Of a stretch of 64,000 bases of DNA, positions 8,619 through 16,572 are shown one piece after another; the first letter of the stretch is position 1; every line of letters starts with the position of its first letter. The notes beneath the pieces are model-generated. The model was given only the letters and a program-made list of their open reading frames with translations. It ran no database searches and was not told the DNA's origin. Made by a program: the position numbers and the translations under genes. The DNA is from Spirosoma aerolatum (GTDB lineage Bacteria > Bacteroidota > Bacteroidia > Cytophagales > Spirosomataceae), in NCBI RefSeq assembly GCF_002056795.1, contig NZ_CP020104.1, positions 6,643,501 through 6,707,500 on the forward strand. Reading direction: 5' to 3'.

Positions 8619-9107
8619 ATGAGTAAACTTTTATGGATTCTTTTACTGGCTTTAGCTGGCTACTTGGTAGTCCGGAACAGGGCATTCATCAAACAGAGAT
8701 TTAGAACCGTCGCTTCAACTGAACCTGCTATGCTTTCCGATGAAGAACTAATTGCCCATGTACGCAAAGCGATTCTTCCTCAGTTCAAAGATTGGGTGCT
8801 TTTTGCCAATGGGACCTACGTCATTATTGAAGACTCAACCATCGCTGACAAGCCCAAAACAGCCATCGAGCTAATGAAAAAATATGGACCCATTCATGTG
8901 GGTAGTCCAGCTGCTGACTTTGGAGTCATTAGCCTTATTCATACGGAAGGCTGGGTGGTTAATGGGCATTATGCGGCTATGTACACCTATGTCCACCCTA
9001 GCGAGTTGGGAAAGGAAGCCCCGTCAGACCTAGAAATAGGTTTAAAGGGCAGAGCCAAACGGGATATGGATGGTAAAGGCCCCAAAGTGATTTATGTTAA
9101 CGATTAA
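8619..9107 (+). CDS. Small membrane-anchored orphan protein
   Basis: A 162-residue protein starting with a hydrophobic segment (LLWILLLALAGYLVV, about residues 4-18) that would anchor it in the inner membrane or serve as an uncleaved signal. The rest looks like a compact alpha/beta domain with motifs FANGTYVIIEDSTIA, GPIHVGSPAADFGVI and GWVVNGHYAAMYTYVHPSEL. I do not recognise the family. The gene sits alone between GC-rich repeat-bearing sequences whose composition differs from its neighbours, which suggests an acquired or cassette-like location. Function unknown. Confidence 0.65.
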   Translation: MSKLLWILLLALAGYLVVRNRAFIKQRFRTVASTEPAMLSDEELIAHVRKAILPQFKDWVLFANGTYVIIEDSTIADKPKTAIELMKKYGPIHVGSPAADFGVISLIHTEGWVVNGHYAAMYTYVHPSELGKEAPSDLEIGLKGRAKRDMDGKGPKVIYVND

Positions 9108-9169
9108 GTTTGACTCCGCGTGGGCAGCTTCTCGGCGTCAGGGAGCACGTCCCGTGGGGAAGCGGGGCA

Positions 9170-9256
9170 GCCCAACCAAATGAGGGTGTAAAGGTTGACA
9201 CTACGTGTGTTATCTTGAGTCGCCCGCTCATCCATCAGCCCTCATGGTCGTTGAGA
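9170..9256. repeat. attC-like inverted repeat 1
   Basis: Outer boxes GCCCAAC (9170-9176) and GTTGAGA (9250-9256) pair as CAAC/GTTG; inner boxes ATGAGGG (9180-9186) and CCCTCAT (9239-9245) pair perfectly; the spacers between boxes are unpaired (3 and 4 nt). This outer-spacer-inner-loop-inner-spacer-outer order is that of integron attC sites. The left outer box fits RYYYAAC; the right one misses the GTTRRRY consensus at its last base. Confidence 0.35.
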
Positions 9257-9669
9257 GAATTAGCCAACAGAAAAGCGTGTATTCCGATTCTGGTGTGGCA
9301 GGCAGAACGTCTCATTAATTAACAAAGCGATTTTAGCTCGCTAGTCAGGTTTCGGCTGGCAGGTCAACCATATCGACAAGTCAAGGTCTGCGAAAGAGTT
9401 AATTTGAATACTTTGAATTTAGGTTAGGATAATGGATAATATGGTTTATTTCATGTTGGGTTGCTAGTATTCATAGTTAGTCTAGGACTCAAAACCTTAA
9501 ACTCCCAACTTGTTCGATTAAGGGAGTCATGTAGCGATTTAAAAGGAAATCCTGGAAGAGTTAAAGAAGATTAACCAATTAGCAAAATCGGATTAGCCAG
9601 TAGGTTTCTATCTGCTTCGCGCGGTTAAGCTACCGCTTACAGGCAACACATCCCGCAGGCGATTTTTCA

Positions 9670-9749
9670 GCCTACCCTCACTGAGCCCACGAGCTTACAT
9701 TCGTGGTTTCGAGTCGTTTTTCATCTATCAGCTCTCATGGCCGTTAGGC
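9670..9749. repeat. attC-like inverted repeat 2
   Basis: Outer boxes GCCTACC (9670-9676) and GTTAGGC (9743-9749, a full GTTRRRY match) pair with one mismatch. The inner arms CACTGAG and CTCTCATGG pair around TGAG with an extra C bulged. The loop contains the hairpin CCACGA/TCGTGG. The right arm, TCATCTATCAGCTCTCATGG, repeats that of site 1 with few changes. Confidence 0.35.
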
Positions 9750-9867
9750 GAACTGCTTTTCATACCACAAAACCGAATAGGGGACCTTACCCATTACATT
9801 CGGCTGGGCAAGGCTGATTTTCATTGCATTTTAGTAGCTTCGCGTAGGACAATTTCAAACTACCATT

Positions 9868-10293
9868 ATGAAAATAAAACTCGTACTAATCTTATTAGTG
9901 CTTGGCACATATTTTTCAGCATTTGCTCAACAAAAACCCGATTCTAAAGCCAGCAACAAAGCGGATGCTGGCGAAAAAGGGTTGATTAAAGTGTCCATTT
10001 TATACCCTTATGCAGAAGGTAAAACCTTCGATATGGACTATTATGAGAAAAGTCATATGCCCTTTGTAGCTGGTTTGTTAGGGTCTAATCTGGTACGATA
10101 TACCATAGAAAAAGGTGTTTCAAGTGGCATGCCCAATTCGCCATTACCCTTTATGGCTATTGGGTGTTTTTATGTCAAGAGTTTAGCTGATTATCAGGCA
10201 GCTATCACCCCAAATAGAGACGCTATACGAGCCGACTTTCCCAAGTATACCAACATCAGTCCGACGATACTGATTAGTGAGGTAATAAAGTAG
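9868..10293 (+). CDS. Secreted EthD-like small protein
   Basis: A 141-residue protein with a signal peptide (KLVLILLVLGTYFSAFAQ) and a Lys/Ala-rich linker, followed from residue 40 by a single ferredoxin-like alpha/beta domain: VSILYPYAEGKTFDMDYYEK, then SHMPFVAGLLG, and a C-terminal strand region with FYVKSLADYQAAI. The FDMDYYEKSHMPF pattern (YY..H.P) is that of EthD-type dimeric alpha/beta-barrel proteins. Members are found in ether degradation clusters and elsewhere, mostly with no known reaction; export is unusual for the fold but common in Bacteroidota. It stands alone after the attC-like sequences. Confidence 0.75.
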   Translation: MKIKLVLILLVLGTYFSAFAQQKPDSKASNKADAGEKGLIKVSILYPYAEGKTFDMDYYEKSHMPFVAGLLGSNLVRYTIEKGVSSGMPNSPLPFMAIGCFYVKSLADYQAAITPNRDAIRADFPKYTNISPTILISEVIK

Positions 10294-10326
10294 TTTTTTA
10301 GATTTTCCGAAACACTCAAAAGCACC

Positions 10327-10359
10327 ATTCCTTCAAGCTTCTGCTTAGCTTGAAGGAAT
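10327..10359. terminator. Perfect hairpin after the EthD-like gene
   Basis: Perfect 13-bp arms (ATTCCTTCAAGCT and its complement) around a 7-nt loop, 33 bp after the stop codon. There is no following T-run, so it may be a transcript-stabilising hairpin rather than an intrinsic terminator. Confidence 0.6.
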
Positions 10360-10426
10360 CAGTGGCCTGGTATGCGTTGGTCGACCAATCAATCCGATAA
10401 TGTAGGATAGGCGTAGATAGATCATT

Positions 10427-11410
10427 ATGCAGAAACATACTATCTATCTGTTTATTCTGGGGTGCTTGCTCCCATTAGTAAATGTAGCGCAACGCATCGA
10501 TAATACGGCATCGTTTCGGCAAATGGGCTCCGACAATTACTTCCGTTTTCACTACGACAACGACTATTTTACAGCGACAGACCGATATTATACACAGGGG
10601 TACAATGTTGAAGTTGTCAATCCGTCACTCCAAAAAAATCCCCTGACGAAACTGCTCGTTACCTTAAAAGGTAATCCGGTCCAATATGGCCTGTCGTTGG
10701 AGCATTTTGGGTTTACGCCCACTACCCTCGGAAGCGATGCGATCCTGATAGGAGATCGTCCCTTTGCCGCGTGTATTCTCTTCAAAACGTTCAGTGTATC
10801 CACTGATACGCTGCGTCGGGTTCGCGTATCATCGTTGCTCAGTACGGGTATGGTAGGCCCGATTGCGTTTGGCTACGAAATGCAGGCGGCTATTCATCGG
10901 CTCATTAACGGTGTTGAACCCCATGGCTGGCAGCACCAGATTCGCAACGATGCCATTCTGAATTATAACCTTACCTACGAAAAGCAGCTATATGCCTATC
11001 GTCATGCGCTATCGGTAAGCACTACTGCCCAGGTTCAGGTCGGCACATTCCTGAATCGGGCACAAACAGGAATTGCAGTCATGCTAGGCCGATTCGATTC
11101 ACCGTTTAGCCAAACGACGACCAGTAAGCGGTTGCAGTTGTATGTTTATGCTCAGCCTTTAGTTAGCCTTGTTGCCTATGATGCTAGCCTGCAAGGCGGG
11201 TTATTTAACCGCAGTAGCCCGTACGTAATTCCGGCCGATCAACTGACACGGACTACATTTCAGGCAAACTATGGGGCCGTGTTACGCTATAAAAAACTCT
11301 ATCTGGAATATTATCAGTCGTTGCTTACCCGCGAATATGAAACGGGGATGCCTCATCGCTGGGGGGGCGTAAAAATCGGCGTGGCTTTCAATGTAACTTC
11401 CCACCGATAA
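10427..11410 (+). CDS. LpxR-like lipid A deacylase family outer-membrane protein
   Basis: A 327-residue protein with a signal peptide (IYLFILGCLLPLVNVAQ) and strand-rich body. The signature is NDYFTATDRYYTQGYNVEV near residues 42-60: an Asn-Asp pair followed by DRxYTxG, the active-site region of the LpxR (DUF2219) family, whose known member removes the 3'-acyloxyacyl group of lipid A in a calcium-dependent reaction at the outer membrane. The C-terminus ends in alternating residues (WGGVKIGVAFNVTSHR) like a last barrel strand. Activity on lipid A here is inferred. It is the only gene of its unit. Confidence 0.85.
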   Translation: MQKHTIYLFILGCLLPLVNVAQRIDNTASFRQMGSDNYFRFHYDNDYFTATDRYYTQGYNVEVVNPSLQKNPLTKLLVTLKGNPVQYGLSLEHFGFTPTTLGSDAILIGDRPFAACILFKTFSVSTDTLRRVRVSSLLSTGMVGPIAFGYEMQAAIHRLINGVEPHGWQHQIRNDAILNYNLTYEKQLYAYRHALSVSTTAQVQVGTFLNRAQTGIAVMLGRFDSPFSQTTTSKRLQLYVYAQPLVSLVAYDASLQGGLFNRSSPYVIPADQLTRTTFQANYGAVLRYKKLYLEYYQSLLTREYETGMPHRWGGVKIGVAFNVTSHR

Positions 11411-11480
11411 AATGAACCCAACGCGAGTCCTATAGAAACGTCTACTATCATGTCGGATAATAAATCTATAGGTATGTGTC

Positions 11481-11512
11481 TTGGTTAAGTGATTCCCGTT
11501 ACTCTATCTTCG
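11481..11512 (+). promoter_or_regulatory. Candidate promoter of the nucleotidyltransferase pair
   Basis: TTG at 11481 and TATCTTCG at 11505-11512 are 21 bp apart, close to the Bacteroidota consensus (one change in TAnnTTTG). The ATG at 11532 follows 19 bp later. Confidence 0.45.
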
Positions 11513-11531
11513 TTGGAAATACATCTGCTAC

Positions 11532-12491
11532 ATGAAAATCAGAAAAGCCGTCATTACCGCAGCCGCACGTGGAGAACGTTTATACCCCGTTGCCGATACG
11601 ATACAGAAAGCCATGCTTCCCATCATCGATACCGATGGGCTGCACAAGCCCGTTATTCAGGCCATTGCCGAAGAGGCTTTTCTAAGCGGTATTGAAGAAA
11701 TCTGCGTGGTGTGTGCCCCCGGCGATGGCGACCGTTATATCAACGCCTTCACCTCCCTGCGTGATAACCTGATTAAATCCTATAAAAACGTTGACTGGGC
11801 TCAGGAGGAAGCCGAAAAAATTGATACCCTCATCAGTCGGGTTCGCTTTGCCGAACAGCCAGAACCGCTGGGGTATGGTCACGCCGTTTACTGTGCCAAA
11901 GACTTTGTGGCCGATGAGCCGTTTCTGCTCCTCCTCGGCGACTACCTGTATATCTCCAATCTGACCAGCAAACGGTGTGCTACGCAGCTCATCGAACTGG
12001 CTGTTCAGGAAGACTGCTCCGTATCGGCTGTCAACCCCACCATTGAGCATCAAATCGGGCGGTATGGCACACTTACGGGCAAGCATATACCCGGCATGAA
12101 TGGGGTATACCAGATTGAACGGCTTATTGAGAAACCCTCGCTGAGCGTAGCTGAGCTTGAACTCCAGACTCCTGGCCTGCGGGTTGGCTACTACCTCTGC
12201 TTCTTCGGTATGCACGTGTTTACCCCAACGGTGTTCAGCCTGCTGGAAAAACAGATCGCACAGGATGGTACAAATATTCCGCTGACACCGGCCCTTCAGG
12301 AACTGGCCCATATCGAAAAATATCTGGCGCTGGAGGTAAAGGGGAATCGATACGACTTAAGTGGGCGGCAGGGGCTTTTACGGGCGCAGATGGCCCTCGG
12401 TCTGGCAGGAGTGGCTCACGACGAAACGCTGACGTCGATGGTCGAACTATTAGCCGAAGCTAATTCGCGAAAGGCACAACTTACTCCCTAA
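11532..12491 (+). CDS. Sugar-phosphate nucleotidyltransferase, GalU-like
   Basis: A 319-residue cytoplasmic nucleotidyltransferase. The N-terminal loop AVITAAARGERLYPVAD with IQKAMLPI matches the nucleotide-binding glycine-rich loop and following Lys of UTP-glucose-1-phosphate uridylyltransferases (usual form AAGxGTRxxP..KxMLPI), with RGER in place of LGTR. Further motifs are RFAEQPEPLGYGHAVYCA and LLLLGDYLYIS (metal-binding Asp), then IEKPSL. The likely reaction is UTP or another NTP plus a sugar 1-phosphate to NDP-sugar. It is 60 bp before a larger gene that also ends in a nucleotidyltransferase domain, so the two probably act in one nucleotide-sugar route. The exact sugar is unknown. Confidence 0.85.
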   Translation: MKIRKAVITAAARGERLYPVADTIQKAMLPIIDTDGLHKPVIQAIAEEAFLSGIEEICVVCAPGDGDRYINAFTSLRDNLIKSYKNVDWAQEEAEKIDTLISRVRFAEQPEPLGYGHAVYCAKDFVADEPFLLLLGDYLYISNLTSKRCATQLIELAVQEDCSVSAVNPTIEHQIGRYGTLTGKHIPGMNGVYQIERLIEKPSLSVAELELQTPGLRVGYYLCFFGMHVFTPTVFSLLEKQIAQDGTNIPLTPALQELAHIEKYLALEVKGNRYDLSGRQGLLRAQMALGLAGVAHDETLTSMVELLAEANSRKAQLTP

Positions 12492-12551
12492 CTAGCAGGT
12501 AGCCGAATCCACTGATCCCAAGAAGCGCTATTCTGTTTAGCCGAAATCAAC

Positions 12552-15500
12552 ATGAATATATTTATAGAAACCATTACGTCTACAGATCCTGCTATTCGTA
12601 ATCGATCCTTTTTTGACCTCAGCCGAAATTTATCTGCCCCTGGTTTACTAAAGGCGCTGCGCGAACTGGATGCCTTCCGAAAGTCGACTCCGAACCTGTA
12701 CGATAAAGTTAGAGCCATTCTTTTCCTGTATGCGGGTTTTCGTTTCTTCCTGATGGAAACCAACGAAATTCCGGCCATTGGAAAAATCCCCTACGCTGGT
12801 TTCGACGATTTGCTGTCGCGTCGGTTTGAACAGGCTATTGCTACATTTTTGCAGGAACTGGACAAGCAAGGCCCCAACGCTACTCTACTTAGTGCGCTGG
12901 CCGACAGCTATCATCAATTGTCGTTTCAGACGCTGGCCGATCAGGTTCGCAAAAGCGTCCGTTCCAGTAAAGGCAACCAGTGGATGTTTCGGGTAGGTCA
13001 TCAGGCTGAGCATCCGATTCGTATTCATCCGCGTCTGCTCCAACGCCCGGATAACTCCCTCTTCTACCCTATTCTGCACGAGCAAACCTCCGTTCGGATG
13101 GACTTAACCCATAGCGGTTGGTCAGACATTTTCTTTCTGGGTATGGACTATCCCGAAGGAGCCCGCGTCATCAATATTTCCATCGACTTAGGTGTATTCG
13201 GTCGTGATAAAGACATTCGCCCACCGCTGAACTGCTATGTCCGGGTCATTCCTGAACCCGTTCTTCGCCTGACTAGTGTCGATTTGAACACAACCAAAGA
13301 CGTTCACGACCTCGACGATCTGTTCAACTTCGGGAATGACTACCTGAGTCTGGTTAAAGCGGGCGTTATTGCTTCGGGGCTGATTCCACCTTCGTTCGAA
13401 GGGACGAATCAATCGCTGGCCGACATTCTGGCCCGGATTGTGGCGCCGGGCATGGGCATTGAACTGGTCACGAAAGTCAACGATATTCCGAAAGGTTCGC
13501 GGTTTGCGGTATCGACCAACCTGTTGGGCTCCATTATCAGCCTGCTGATGCGGGCTACCTGCCAAACCCAACGGCTGGAAGGTGGCTTGCAGGAAAGTGA
13601 GCGTCGGTTGGTAGCCTCCCGGGCTATTCTGGGCGAATGGATTGGCGGTTCGGGCGGTGGCTGGCAGGATTCGGGTGGCGTTTGGCCGGGCATCAAAGCC
13701 ATTCAGGGTACGTTTGCGCAGGAAGGTGACCCCGAATCTGGTATCAGCCGGGGAACGTTATTACCCCGTCACCGGGTATTACAGGGCGAAGAAATCCATC
13801 CCGACATTCAGGAGAAAATCATGCACTCGCTGGTACTGATGCATGGCGGCATGGCCTCCAACGTTGGGCCTATTCTGGAGATGGTCACCGAAAAATACCT
13901 GCTTCGGGGCGCTAACGAATGGAATGCCCGCCAGCAGACAAACCAGATTTTCGATAACATCCTGAGTGCCATTAAAGAAGGCGACATTAAGAAACTGGGC
14001 CAAAATACCGCCCGCAACTGGGAATACCCGATCAAAACCATTATTCCCTGGGCCTCCACGTATTTCACGGAACAGATCATTGCCAAAGCAAAGAAGCAAA
14101 TCGGCGACGATTATTATGGGTTTCTGATGCTGGGCGGTATGTCGGGGGGCGGCATGGGTATGTTCGTCAACCCAGCTCATTACGAAGACTACAAAGTACA
14201 GGTGCTGGAGATGCTTCGGAAAACAAAAAACGAGCTTTCCGACTCGCTGCCCTTTGCCATGGAGCCGGTCGTGTACAACTGGAGTATTAACAACAAAGGC
14301 ACCTGGGCTAACCTTCTGGAAGGGAATCAGGCCATGATGCCCGAACAATACTACGGTATTCAGGTATCGGAACTGGTCCGGAAAGATCCAAAGTCAATCC
14401 CTTACGTTCGACGGGCCGAAATCGATTACTTTACAACTTACTGCGATCAGAATAATCTGGCATACCCCCTGTTACGAACCATCGTCAGCAACTTGTTTAA
14501 AGTATCGGACCCAACTTCACAGGGCAACCGAAGCGTCGAAAACGAGAAAGCAGACCAGATCAAAAAAGAAAACGGGTTCGACTTCATTCAGCATAACGAA
14601 ATCCGGGAAGAACTGCAAAAAGGACGCATTGGATTATCGCGTAACCGGCTATCGGCCGAAACCACGATTGATGACGTACTGCCGGGTGACCTTGTCCCGC
14701 TTGAATCAATAACGTCGGCCATCCAGACGGGCGAAGCAGCCATACGAGCAGGTAAAGTGGGCATTATGGGGCTGGCGGCTGGCGTCGGTAGTCGTTGGAC
14801 CAAAGGGGCCGGGGTTATCAAGGCTATCAACCCATTCGTAGAAATTGACGGAGTTCATCGGAGTTTTCTGGAAATTCATCTGGCTAAAACCCGCAAAGTT
14901 TCCGAACGATACAACGCCCCTATTCCCTACATCGTAGCAACGAGTTACTTAACCCACGAACCCATCCGAAAAAAACTGACACAAACGGGTAATTTCGGGT
15001 ATCAGGGCCCCACTTATCTGTCGCCGGGCCGTTCGATTGGACAACGTTTTGTACCGATGGAGCGCGATTTACGGTTTTTGTGGGAAGATATGCCCCAGGA
15101 AACACTGGACGAGAACAAACAGAAAGTTCGGGATGCGGTGCGTCAATCGATGATTGCCTGGGCCAAATCGAAAGGAGAAGGCAGCGATTATGTCGATAAT
15201 ATTGCCGCGCAACGATTTTCGCCCCTGGGCCACTGGTATGAAGTCTCGAACCTGTTACGCAATGGGGTGCTGGCAAAGCTACTAGCGGAACAACCGCAGG
15301 TTGAAACGATCATGCTGCATAACATCGATACCCTCGGTGCCGATGTCAATCCAGCGGCTTTAGGTTATCACCTTGAATCGGGAAATACGCTTACGTTTGA
15401 AGTCGTACCCCGTCGTATCGAAGACCGAGGGGGTGGACTCGCCCGAGTCAATGGTCAGCTTCGGTTGCTGGAAGGGCTGGCCCAGCCCCGCGAAGAGGAT

Positions 15501-15902
15501 GAGTTGAATCTGAGCTATTATAACACCAATACCACCTGGATTCAGGTCGATCCATTGCTCCAGCTATTTGGCCTTACCCGCGCCGATCTGCAAACCAGCG
15601 ATGACGCCCAACTGGCCAAAGCCGTACGAAGTGTAGCCCATCGCATGCCAACCTACGTGACCATCAAAGATGTAAAATACCGCTGGGGACATGGTCAGGA
15701 AGATATATATCCGGTAGCGCAAATTGAAAAGCTCTGGAGCGATATGTCGGCCCTGTCCGATGTAAAGTGCGGGTATATTGACGTACCTCGCTATCGTGGT
15801 CAGCAGATGAAAGACCCTGCTCAGTTAGACTCCTGGGTAACCGATGGTAGCAAAGATCATGTAGCTTCGCTCTGTACGTTTGAACCGGCCGAAGTTCAAT
15901 AA
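12552..15902 (+). CDS. GHMP sugar kinase - UDP-sugar pyrophosphorylase fusion
   Basis: A 1116-residue cytoplasmic protein with two recognisable catalytic parts. Around residues 200-540 it resembles L-fucokinase-type GHMP kinases: NDIPKGSRFAVSTNLLGSI (313 onward) at the phosphate-binding loop, WIGGSGGGWQDSGG (363-375) matching the GGGWQD motif, and LMLGGMSGGGMGMF late in the domain. Around residues 730-1050 it resembles UDPGP-type pyrophosphorylases: GIMGLAAGVGSRWTKGAG (737 onward), then a substrate-binding region ending in FEVVPRRIEDRGGGLARVNG. A kinase and a pyrophosphorylase in one chain would turn a free sugar into its NDP form, as Fkp does for fucose, but here the kinase is N-terminal. 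The N-terminal 200 residues are unassigned. Substrates are not known. Confidence 0.8.
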   Translation: MNIFIETITSTDPAIRNRSFFDLSRNLSAPGLLKALRELDAFRKSTPNLYDKVRAILFLYAGFRFFLMETNEIPAIGKIPYAGFDDLLSRRFEQAIATFLQELDKQGPNATLLSALADSYHQLSFQTLADQVRKSVRSSKGNQWMFRVGHQAEHPIRIHPRLLQRPDNSLFYPILHEQTSVRMDLTHSGWSDIFFLGMDYPEGARVINISIDLGVFGRDKDIRPPLNCYVRVIPEPVLRLTSVDLNTTKDVHDLDDLFNFGNDYLSLVKAGVIASGLIPPSFEGTNQSLADILARIVAPGMGIELVTKVNDIPKGSRFAVSTNLLGSIISLLMRATCQTQRLEGGLQESERRLVASRAILGEWIGGSGGGWQDSGGVWPGIKAIQGTFAQEGDPESGISRGTLLPRHRVLQGEEIHPDIQEKIMHSLVLMHGGMASNVGPILEMVTEKYLLRGANEWNARQQTNQIFDNILSAIKEGDIKKLGQNTARNWEYPIKTIIPWASTYFTEQIIAKAKKQIGDDYYGFLMLGGMSGGGMGMFVNPAHYEDYKVQVLEMLRKTKNELSDSLPFAMEPVVYNWSINNKGTWANLLEGNQAMMPEQYYGIQVSELVRKDPKSIPYVRRAEIDYFTTYCDQNNLAYPLLRTIVSNLFKVSDPTSQGNRSVENEKADQIKKENGFDFIQHNEIREELQKGRIGLSRNRLSAETTIDDVLPGDLVPLESITSAIQTGEAAIRAGKVGIMGLAAGVGSRWTKGAGVIKAINPFVEIDGVHRSFLEIHLAKTRKVSERYNAPIPYIVATSYLTHEPIRKKLTQTGNFGYQGPTYLSPGRSIGQRFVPMERDLRFLWEDMPQETLDENKQKVRDAVRQSMIAWAKSKGEGSDYVDNIAAQRFSPLGHWYEVSNLLRNGVLAKLLAEQPQVETIMLHNIDTLGADVNPAALGYHLESGNTLTFEVVPRRIEDRGGGLARVNGQLRLLEGLAQPREEDELNLSYYNTNTTWIQVDPLLQLFGLTRADLQTSDDAQLAKAVRSVAHRMPTYVTIKDVKYRWGHGQEDIYPVAQIEKLWSDMSALSDVKCGYIDVPRYRGQQMKDPAQLDSWVTDGSKDHVASLCTFEPAEVQ

Positions 15903-15906
15903 ATGT

Positions 15907-15998
15907 TTTTACCCAAAATAGAACACAGATTTTTAGGATGGTTATGATTTACACAGATCATAATCATCCTAAAAATCTGTGTTCTATTTTGGGTAAAA
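15907..15998. repeat. Long inverted repeat, 42-bp arms
   Basis: Arms 15907-15948 and 15957-15998 are complementary except for one G/T wobble position; the loop is TTACACAG. It starts 4 bp after the stop codon of the fusion gene, so it may act as terminator or 3' stabiliser. The AACACAGAT words in the arms recur in other hairpins of this kind. Confidence 0.85.
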
Positions 15999-16047
15999 CT
16001 GTGTATCGATTGCTTTTACCGACAAGCCACGTATCGCTCACATACTC

Positions 16048-16497
16048 ATGAAATTACCATTTACCTGTTTCTCATTCGCAGTTATTGTCCTGCTATCTTC
16101 CTGCTCTACCAAACAATCAGACACACCGCTTGTCGGTACCTGGGAGCTGGTGTCGGCCACAACGATAGAAAAAGATTCCAGTTTTTCTACGTTCGATCCG
16201 ACCCACAAAATGATCAAGATTATTAATCCAACGCATTTTGCCTTCCTCAATCATGCCATTAATCCCCCGAAAGACTCGACGAATCAGTTCACAGCAGGGG
16301 GGGGCAGCTATACGCTGAAAGACAGCGTTTATACCGAAAATCTGGACTATTTTAGCGATAAGGCATGGGAAAACCATAAATTCGAGTTTGTTGTCAACAT
16401 CTCGAACGACACGCTGATACAGAAAGGAGTTGAGAAAGTAGAAAAGCTGGGTATCGACCACATCATTATTGAGAAGTACAAACGAGTTACGAAGTAG
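16048..16497 (+). CDS. Small lipoprotein, lipocalin-like size
   Basis: A 149-residue lipoprotein: signal peptide with hydrophobic core AVIVLLSS and lipobox LSSC (Cys19), followed by STKQSD. The mature part begins LVGTWELVSATTIEKD, a strand pattern common to small beta-barrel lipoproteins that compare to lipocalin-like domains (start motif GTWxL), and ends IIIEKYKRVTK. Function is unknown. The gene is solitary, between the long inverted repeat and the convergent P1 peptidase. Confidence 0.75.
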   Translation: MKLPFTCFSFAVIVLLSSCSTKQSDTPLVGTWELVSATTIEKDSSFSTFDPTHKMIKIINPTHFAFLNHAINPPKDSTNQFTAGGGSYTLKDSVYTENLDYFSDKAWENHKFEFVVNISNDTLIQKGVEKVEKLGIDHIIIEKYKRVTK

Positions 16498-16572
16498 CGT
16501 AGTAATTAATACTGCTATTCTCAATACCGACTAAATCGACACCACGGTTCGAAAACAAAGGCCTAACTTTAA

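Larger units (their letters stand above)
9108..9867. other. Gene-free accessory stretch with attC-like repeats
   Basis: No gene is supported in these 760 bp. The segment holds a GC-rich hairpin at 9127-9163, two attC-like inverted repeats (9170-9256 and 9670-9749), and a small hairpin GCGGT/ACCGC near 9619-9640. The part between the two attC-like sites (about 9257-9669) has no open frame that looks like a protein. Confidence 0.6.

Noticed and set aside
11682..12311. 209-codon antisense frame within the GalU-like gene, and 13779-14348 within the fusion gene
   Set aside because: The sense-strand proteins have clear family motifs over the same bases; the antisense translations match nothing.
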